Shown here one piece after another: positions 44,389 to 53,000 of a stretch of DNA of 64,000 nt (its first letter is position 1; every line of letters starts with the position of its first letter). A model generated the notes under the pieces. That model ran no database searches and was not told the DNA's origin. It worked only from the letters and a program-made list of their open reading frames with translations. The stretch lies in the NCBI GenBank assembly GCA_019096065.1, contig JAGUCH010000002.1, positions 12,722,501-12,786,500 on the forward strand, written 5' to 3'. The position numbers and the translations under genes are program-made. The stretch is from Paracyclopina nana. Taxonomy: Eukaryota; Arthropoda; Copepoda; Cyclopoida; Cyclopettidae.

Positions 44389-44461
44389 GTGTGACTCCGT
44401 TGCACCTCTAAGAGATAAGAAATACTCAGTGTGACTCCGTCACGCCTTTTACAAGATAAGA
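44389..44461 (+). repeat. Two-unit direct repeat immediately before gag
   Basis: GTGTGACTCCGT occurs at 44389-44400 and 44429-44440 (period 40). Each unit ends in AGATAAGAA, the second running into the gag start codon. The repeats may be leader RNA elements or a decayed duplication. Confidence 0.55.
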
Positions 44462-47026
44462 ATGGCAAATCAGGATTCTAGGATCGCTGGACCTACTCTG
44501 GCTGAGGAAGTTACGAAAGTAAAGGATCGATTGTTGCAACATCTTGGGATTAGTGAGGACACTTTTCAAGGGTACTTATCCCAATGCCACCCAAATGGGA
44601 CCAGCAGGACTGTCTTGCAAAGATTTCTGCCACACGTTGCTTACCCTGAAGCACTAGAGTTTGTTACGGTAACCCCAGCACAAATAGCAGCTGTCTGGGA
44701 TAGGACTCGGATAGTAATTGTTCCTAGGGAGCCAATTAGACCGTTGGATGATCATATTACGGCAATCATTAGGACTATGCCTCTTAAAGATCCAGTAGGC
44801 CAGGTTGTAAATGTGGTTAAATATATTGATGCACTTGACCCTAATTCATTGACAAGCACGACCTGTGCTTTATTATGCATTTGTTTTGGTCTGGATGAGT
44901 TCCTAACTCGTATTGAGGAAAAGAAAGATCTGCAGCGTATCCAAGAAGTTGATGGAAGCTCCATGACCTACGCAATGTCAGGGACGCATGAAATGGTTGC
45001 GACATTGATATCCAGGAATTGGCTAAAGATACGGGCATTTGGAGATGGATTTTCCATTGTAGCGAGGCTTTATGGCCTACAAATCGATTATTTCCTAAAT
45101 GAGCCGCTTAACCTGAAGCCACAGAAAACTTCAGGCCAGAGTGTACATTTTCCAAACAATGAGACGAGTAATGCTGTTCCAGATATGTCTTCGATAGCAA
45201 GTCCACCTGGGACTAACCATCATGAGTTCACTACAGGTGTTGATCTGAATGGCCAAAATAAGTCAGTCCTAACCTCGACTAAAATGAATCCTCGTGATTT
45301 GCACAACTTGACTAATTCTGTCACGCTTCCTCCAATGGAAGTTGTACATAGGATGGTACAAAAGATGTTGTCAGGAGGCCATTTGAATATTCAGGAATTG
45401 AACACGGTAAAAGCTTACTACACGAAAATGCATGATGCAAGCACGGCAAATAAAATCATTGCCTCTGCACAAATCACGGCTAAGCACATGGTTGGGGCAA
45501 AAGTAGAGTCTATCTTCAGTAAGAATTTAGAAAGAACCTTAAGCATAGTAGATGCTGCGACGAAGGAAAGAATGGTGCCGGAAACTGACGTCATCTACGA
45601 TGAGTCTGCTCCGATTTCAGAGAGGCTGAAGTTAATTAACACCGACGAGATTAAGGATGTGGAATCAGCCAGACGAGTAATCCTTCAGATGGTTGACCCA
45701 AACTTATCCTCAGGAAAGAAATTGATTGAGATGCAGAAGCTCTTTAGTGTACTTAGCACGAGGGACGAGTTTACTTCTCTCCAAAAGCAGATATTGGCAG
45801 AGGGCTACTTGAAGACCCCTGAAATAAGTGTGGCCGCTGGAGTATCAGCTGACACTTCTAGGAGCATTTATGATCCGACTACCATGAGAGGTTACATCGC
45901 TGCACCTACGAATGGCCATGTTAAGTATGCAAGCTCACAGTCAATGAAGGAGATTAGGCACAAATATACTAAAAAGTTTGATTTACATAGTTCTTCATTA
46001 ACTGCTGAGAATATAATAAATTTTCTGGACTATATGGCGAACGAGGCTGGCAGACAGCATTGGTCTCATGCAGCCTTGTTAACAGCCATGTGTGAGGCTT
46101 CATCCCAGAATACTAGTGAGTATTTTAAGGGGATGGCTGGAGAAGGAAAAGATGGTATGGAACTGCTGTGGCAAGATATCTTCAATTACACTCAGTTTGT
46201 GCGTAAAGAGGATCCGTACTTCCTCATTCAGGAGATGATCCGGAAGCCTACTGAGTGCTTTACTGCCACACTTAAGGCAATTCTTCGACTACGAATGAAG
46301 ATACATAGCACAACCATTGGAGATGGCGGAGATGCTCATGCAGTCTCTGAAGCCATCTCTGATGGTTTTGCACTCCTAGGACGTCATTGGCCTCAGAATT
46401 ACCAGTCGTTAGTAAACAAATACAACGACTATCTGCTGAGAGCGAATATACCTGCTAGGAGTTTGCACGCCTACAATATCATGATGAACCTAATTGGTAG
46501 TGACCTAGGTACTTATGTGCCAAGGGACCTGGATAGGGCTCATAAAGAGGAGAGGCTGCCAATGGTACCCAATATGCGTGCCAAACCTAGAATTGCTATG
46601 GTTGAAGCTACTGAAGAAGAGGTGTTAGACAGTGCTAGCACTATGTCGGCAGCCTCTGGCCGTAGTCAACGAAGTGCTAAAATAATAAATGAGCTACAAA
46701 GCGAGTTGGCTCGAGCAAATTTTGAATTGAGTAGGCAAGCTGTTGAAGTAGCTATGATGAAAGCTGAATCACCATCCGAGAAAATAAATAGGCTGGGAAA
46801 AACTTTTAACATAGATACATCTAAGTTGCCTGAAGGAAACCCTCTTCAGACTAATGGGTGCTTGTTCTGCAACCAATTGCATTACGCTACACAGTGTACG
46901 AATTACCCGAACACGAATTTGACCTCAATTAGAAACGATGGCACATTGTGCCCGTTGTGTAAAGGATTGCACCTTGAGTTTAGGGGAGAACAGTGTTGGA
47001 AGACACGACCTGCTCGTAAACAATAA
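44462..47026 (+). CDS. gag: Retroelement Gag polyprotein, 854 aa
   Basis: An uninterrupted frame from ATG 44462 to TAA 47024-47026. It is much longer than usual LTR-element Gags (about 300-500 aa). The C-terminus has two zinc-knuckle-like motifs: CLFCNQLHYATQC (C-x2-C-x3-H-x4-C, about residues 800-812) and CPLCKGLH...C (C-x2-C-x3-H-x7-C). The first resembles the spacing in BEL/Pao Gags rather than the retroviral C-x2-C-x4-H-x4-C. Upstream regions are largely helical with a Ser-rich linker (about residues 215-280). A predicted coiled segment lies near 735-765. Gag would form the particle and bind genomic RNA. The stop codon overlaps the pol ATG by one base (TAATG). Confidence 0.88.
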   Translation: MANQDSRIAGPTLAEEVTKVKDRLLQHLGISEDTFQGYLSQCHPNGTSRTVLQRFLPHVAYPEALEFVTVTPAQIAAVWDRTRIVIVPREPIRPLDDHITAIIRTMPLKDPVGQVVNVVKYIDALDPNSLTSTTCALLCICFGLDEFLTRIEEKKDLQRIQEVDGSSMTYAMSGTHEMVATLISRNWLKIRAFGDGFSIVARLYGLQIDYFLNEPLNLKPQKTSGQSVHFPNNETSNAVPDMSSIASPPGTNHHEFTTGVDLNGQNKSVLTSTKMNPRDLHNLTNSVTLPPMEVVHRMVQKMLSGGHLNIQELNTVKAYYTKMHDASTANKIIASAQITAKHMVGAKVESIFSKNLERTLSIVDAATKERMVPETDVIYDESAPISERLKLINTDEIKDVESARRVILQMVDPNLSSGKKLIEMQKLFSVLSTRDEFTSLQKQILAEGYLKTPEISVAAGVSADTSRSIYDPTTMRGYIAAPTNGHVKYASSQSMKEIRHKYTKKFDLHSSSLTAENIINFLDYMANEAGRQHWSHAALLTAMCEASSQNTSEYFKGMAGEGKDGMELLWQDIFNYTQFVRKEDPYFLIQEMIRKPTECFTATLKAILRLRMKIHSTTIGDGGDAHAVSEAISDGFALLGRHWPQNYQSLVNKYNDYLLRANIPARSLHAYNIMMNLIGSDLGTYVPRDLDRAHKEERLPMVPNMRAKPRIAMVEATEEEVLDSASTMSAASGRSQRSAKIINELQSELARANFELSRQAVEVAMMKAESPSEKINRLGKTFNIDTSKLPEGNPLQTNGCLFCNQLHYATQCTNYPNTNLTSIRNDGTLCPLCKGLHLEFRGEQCWKTRPARKQ

Positions 47027-50000
47027 TGGGACCAAGTACAAAAACTCCCAATAAGAATGATAAAGATAGTTACATCTTGCCTTCATTTATGAGGGGAGAA
47101 TGTAACAAAGAAGTAGGACGAGCTTACTTTGATTATTTAAAGGAGCAATCTGTGAAAAATGCCGAAATTATGACTCGTGGAAGTGAGGACAAAAAGGCTC
47201 TGGTCCTTGCAATAAGGGGTAGAAAAAGTCGGTTTGTCCATCAGCATACTATGACTGTAATTGAGATTAGCATAATACTGTTTGCAATAACAATATGTCA
47301 ATATTGCTTATTTGGTTGGGATTATTGGCCAATTACAGTAATCTGTAGTGGAGCAATAATAGCTTTATGGTACTACTTTGTAAAAGGTAGCACGAGTGAT
47401 GAGCAAAAAACTTGTAGTAATGATGGTATCGTTACACATCTGGCATCGGTAAATGCTAATGAAGCAGAGCCAGTAACACATTTTGAACCTTTACCGAATC
47501 CGGAACTTGAAGATGACATGCTGAGTATATACTCATTAAAGCTACACAATGTTTGCGAAAGGTATTTTATACCAGTGGAGATAACTGGAAAAATACGTTT
47601 GCATGCTTTATTTGACAGTGGAGCAATGGTGCAGATAATATCACGCACCCTTGTAAAACTGATCGAAGACAAGATTGGCTACACTCTACCTCGAGTTGAA
47701 ACTAATTATGTAATTAAGAACTTCAATGGAGAAGAATTCCCAGGGAATGAAGCTGTCTCTATTCAAGTTGCATTTGGAAATCGTGTTTTAATCAGACAGG
47801 CTGTCTTCCTTGTATCTGATTGTGATACACTATTAATGATAGGAAACTCGTTATTAGTGGACAACAATGTCCGGATGACTAGTAAAGATGGAAAGCACTT
47901 TATGGATTTCCCTGGAAAATCTAAACATAAGAAAATTCCACTCTTACTATCAAAAGAGGCTTTCTACCCAGTGGCAATAAATGAAGGGATCACTCTGCTC
48001 CCTGGAGAAGAAGTGACCACCATGGCTAGTTTACCTCATGATTTACCTGTCATCAGTAATGACATTCAAATAGATTCTGACTCTGACGAAGATGACGACC
48101 TTGGTCGTACTCATCACCAGAGAAATGTTTATTCCGGATTGGTGGATAAGTACTTAAACTTTATGCCTAGTAACGAGTACCGCGGAGTGACCTCTGAGGG
48201 GGCACTTACTGCAGTCACTCGTAAAGGTACTTTCCCAGTAAATATTGGGAATAATACTGAGGATCCCATCTACTTAAATGCACATGCAGTGATTGGGCGA
48301 GCCAGGATTGTCAAGAAACAGAAATTTAAGAGTACGGTTGCAGCCCATGTGGCTAACATTAGTTTAAAGGCCCTGGAGCATGAAATGGAGTCATGTTACT
48401 GCAATTATTTGGATTCGCACGTAATTGTGCAGTTTACGGATATAAATGGTCTTTCTTTTACTGATATGCATTTTTTCAATGCCTATGAGCCATTAAGGGG
48501 AAGCCACAAGCCCTTGATTAGTAGAAAAGGAAATTACGTATTTATCTCAGCTAACCAAAGTGATGGTTACGAAGAGATAACTGATGTGATAATTAGCAAA
48601 TTTATGAAACGAGAAAAATGGGATGAATTACCGTGGGCTGTTATTGTCCCAGGGCATAAACTTTTGTCTGGCGAACAAAAGCGCATTGTAATAAAGATGA
48701 ATATGATGGTGGATAAACTCAAAGTAGTATGGCTAAAATATAAGTATATTTGCCCACCATGCATGACCATTGCCTTGTGTCCTATTGAATCCTACCTCAA
48801 TGGGATGGATAGGGTCATAATAACTATGATGATACATGAGTATGAGAATTACCCCCTTGCTTATCAAAGAAATGAACTAGATAAGTATTTTGAACTAAAT
48901 GTTCTTGGAGCTCATGGTATCATGTTTAAGTTGTCCAACAATGTTGAGTTAATATTCCATGTCCCTAGCGAACATGCTGAGAATATTGGCTACTTAACCA
49001 CGCTTATGTACATAATAATTGGTCAATTACGGTACCAAAATGTGGCCGACGACGTGTGGATCAGAACACTTATGGATGGCGATGTGCATGTAGGTGACCC
49101 ACTTTGTATGGCAACCACCGCTGCATTGCTAGTGTTATCTGGGTTACAAATGTACCCTGATGACCTTACCAAAGAGGATATAAAGACAAAATTTGGTAAA
49201 TTTATACCATTTGTACTTGAACCACATGGTTGCTCGTGCAAGCCTTGCTTGGCAAAGAACATGGGCATCAAAGTGCCACTTAAGAGCTTCACTACTATTT
49301 ACGAAGGTCCTATTGTGGATACCAGTGTCAGACAAACAGTTCTAAAAAGTCCTTCTGAACTAGACCTCGTATCAGCTAGCCTGGAGCTTTCTAAAGATGA
49401 GAGAAATAACCAAAAACTATATGATGAGGTTTATAATCTCCTTTTGAAATTTCCAAGTGAATTTGACCCTCGCCGTGTTTTAAATGGAGTAGCAGGTTAT
49501 ACATTTCCATTGAAACCAGAAACGATCCTGAACATGGATCTAGAACACATTCCGGATGAGGTCAGAGAAGACTTTAGGGACCTCTTAATAGAATATAAGA
49601 CTATATTCTCGGAGGATCCTAGATCATATAGGCTATGGAATGTCGAACCCATGAAGTTCCAGTTAAAGGATGATAAACCATTAGTGCCAAAAGTATTTAA
49701 CATGTCGGAGTATGAAACTACGCAGGTTGACCGTAAAATAGCATTAATGCTGTCATCTGGATTAATTGAAATTGTGGATAAGTCACTTAATAGGTACTCG
49801 GCTTGCCCTTGTTTCTTGACTTCAAGGCCAAATGATGAAAAGCTGCCTATGAAGCAACGCAAGCCTCGGCTACTAGTTGACTTAACATCTTTTAATAAAA
49901 ATCTGATATTTACGACTTCGGAGCACATAGTGCCACCTATCCCTACCTTGCTAGGGATGTTATCTAATTCGTGTTTAATGTCATCTTTCGATGTAACATC

Positions 50001-53000
50001 CGGATACGATAACTTACCTGTGGACTCTGATAGTGCTGATATGTGCTGCTTTGCAGTAACGTCCCCTCGCAGTATATATAGATCAGTCTTTCTGAAAAGT
50101 AAGTCATGCCTACAAGGGATCGCCATTGCTCCGAGAATGTTCGCAGAGCTCCTCCAACAGGCCCTTAACCCTGAGATATTGCCCTTTACATGTGTATATG
50201 TAGACGATTTGGTTGTGGCCTGTAAGAACCCTGGCAAGCCTAGGCCTGCTACATTGGATGATTACATACGACATTTAGGTGATCTGAGGAAGTTGTTTCA
50301 AAGCCTCAAGGACTTAAATGCCCTATTACAAATTAAAAAGACACAATTAGGAGTTAAAGAAGCTACAGTCTTAGGGCACCTAATATCTATTGACGAAAAT
50401 GGGATTATGACTATGCGAATGCCCGATAAATTCAGGTCTGCATTTGATGATTTCCCTATTCCCACAACCAAGAAACAGCTGCAAAAGTTTATTGGAATGA
50501 CAAACTGGTTAAGCCAGTACTGTCCTAATATGGCTACATACACAGCTCCACTGCTAGATGTATTACAAACAGCGCAAGGGAAAACAGGAAAGTTCACCTT
50601 CACTGCTTTCCAAGAAAAATGTTTCTATAAAGTAATAGACGAGATTAAAACAGGTATGTCACTGGCATTGCCACGTTTTAAAGAAGGTTATTTAGTGGTT
50701 GATTCTGGGGTAATTAGCACCTCAGCTTTATTAATGGAGGTGAATGAGGATGGTAAAGCTGTGTGTGTTGGTGCACACAGCGCACGCTTTCCTTTATCAG
50801 TTTGCCTCTCGTACCACTCGTTTCAGCGTGAAGCATTAGGAGTTTTAACAATGATAAACCATTTTAAAAGCATACTATTCGCCTATGAGCGACTAGTCAT
50901 AGTTACGGATTGTCTATCAATAGCCAGCGTGCTGGCTAGTTCATTTACTGGTAAAGATGCTTTCACTCATAGACTAGCAGCTCGTATTTATTCCCTGCCT
51001 GTAGCATGGAAATTGAGAGCTGTACCTCGCACAGAGGTAGAAGTAGTTGATGTATTATTAAATAAGTACCATCAAACGCCAGAAGGTGAAACTGTATTTT
51101 ATGCGCCCTACTCTATTGCGGGGCAGATTACGAAGGATATTTATGCAAATAAGTACCCTCTGCCCGATGCAATCAAAGATAAGGTGCTAACGACACAGGA
51201 ATTACTTACACATGTGTATGATACACTTGTGAATTCTGGAACTATGAGTAAGACTCTACTCCAGAAAAGGTTGCATTGCCTAAATGACAAATGGGTTGAC
51301 ATGATCGGCACGAAGCCGCCATTTGTGCACGACGACACGTCAACCTTACTTCAAGCAAAACATGATGATGATGAATTTCTTGAGGACGAGATACTTTCAA
51401 AACTATCTCATTCGTTTCATGGGGAAGCTGATTTTGACTCACCAGTAAATCATATAGAAAATAACTTAAGAGTAGATACAGTAACTGTTAAACGGCGAAT
51501 ATCGCCACATTTACCAGGAATTACACGCAACCTACTCATTAAGTTGCAACAAAATTGTGAAGAAACACAAAAGATAATAAATCTAATTATGCTTTCGCCT
51601 CCAGAGAAAGTACCACTAGATGTTGCGGTAAAATATCGTGTCCTTGACGGTGCCCTGTTGGTCATTCGCAAGAATGTAAAGCTACCTTTTAGCGTTGCGA
51701 CCAATACGAAAGTATATATGAGTATGCCCAACTGTGTGTACCTGATGGCATGTATTCATTTGCTACATAACCATTTGGGAAGTAAAAAGACTAATACTCT
51801 TTTTACCCAATCTATGTATTCAACTTACTCAGCCAGAATCAGTCGTATTATTATTGGTGCGTGCATGCATTGTGCTTTATACCGCCAAGCTAATACTAGG
51901 TTTGTTGGGAAGGGGCGTTTCCGCATCCCGACTCAGCCATGGGAATTGGTAATGATTGATTTGGCCAAGTTCGATGACACTTTAGTCAAAGGGTCTTCCG
52001 CAAAAGACCTGTTAGTATTTGTCGATGTTTATTCTAAGATGATAATTGCTAAACCACTATTGGATGCTAAATATAAGCAGGTAGCGAATGCTATGGAAGA
52101 AGTAATTTCTTTGTTTGGGGTGCCAAAAACATTACTTGCAGATAATGGTGCCCAGCTAACGACTAATAAGGCCCTCCAACGCCTTGTTGATCGTTATAAA
52201 ATTAAGGAGTTATGTCATTACCAAACTTTATCGCCATACAAGCATTCGAACGCTTACGCTGAAAATGCTATACGAATAATAAGGAGTGCATTAGTCCTAA
52301 ACTCTAACTCATACAATATGAGGTTATGCGATGTGTTTAAGACTTCTATTTACGCAATAAATAATCGCCCTCTTACTTATTTGGCATATACTGATGATAA
52401 AGGGGTGAAGATCACCCCCACACCTTTTTCGTTATTTTTCGATAAAATGCCGTTCTATCATTTAGGACGGGATGTATTTGAAATACTTAGTGAAAGCGAG
52501 GACAAAATTCATAAAGCCGAATGGCGTCAACGCATGCGTGAATATGATCTAGAAGAACAGTTCCACTTAGAAAAAATGAAGGCTACTGAAAGACCTTCCT
52601 TTAAACCAGAGATTGGATCATTAGTGTTAGTTATAAAACATCCCATAAATAAACAACGGTATAAATTTATGGATGATTTGTTTGAAGTTATTGACATTGG
52701 ACAGCATTCAACTGTGACTGTAAAGCCGTATCTTTATGATGGGCTTACTCGTGAAGTAAGCTTAGATCATGTAAAGTTATACCGATTCCACGAACTATAT
52801 AGATTTCTTCCGGAAAAGTTGTCCAACCTCTTGAAACGACCTTACACTCCGGAAGAAATTCTACGTAAAAAAGCAAGGAATGAGGTTATTGAATTTCTTG
52901 AAGGGGCAGCCCCTGAAAGTCATGATTATAGTTTGCGGGGTCACACAAAGGCCTCTAGTATAGTGGCCTCGCAAAGTTCATTGATTTCACAGTCCACATC

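Larger units (their letters stand above)
38737..44461. other. Repeat-rich intergenic region
   Basis: About 5.7 kb without a supportable protein gene. Left part (38.7-40.4 kb) is AT-rich with the ACSBG promoter (TATATAA near 38756). The middle has a MITE and diverged direct repeats, then a tRNA-derived repeat cluster (41.4-42.0 kb). 42.9-44.0 kb is more GC-rich, of unknown origin. The last 300 bp are the leader of the retroelement. Part of 42.9-44.3 kb may be its 5' LTR, but this cannot be shown without the 3' copy. Confidence 0.5.
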
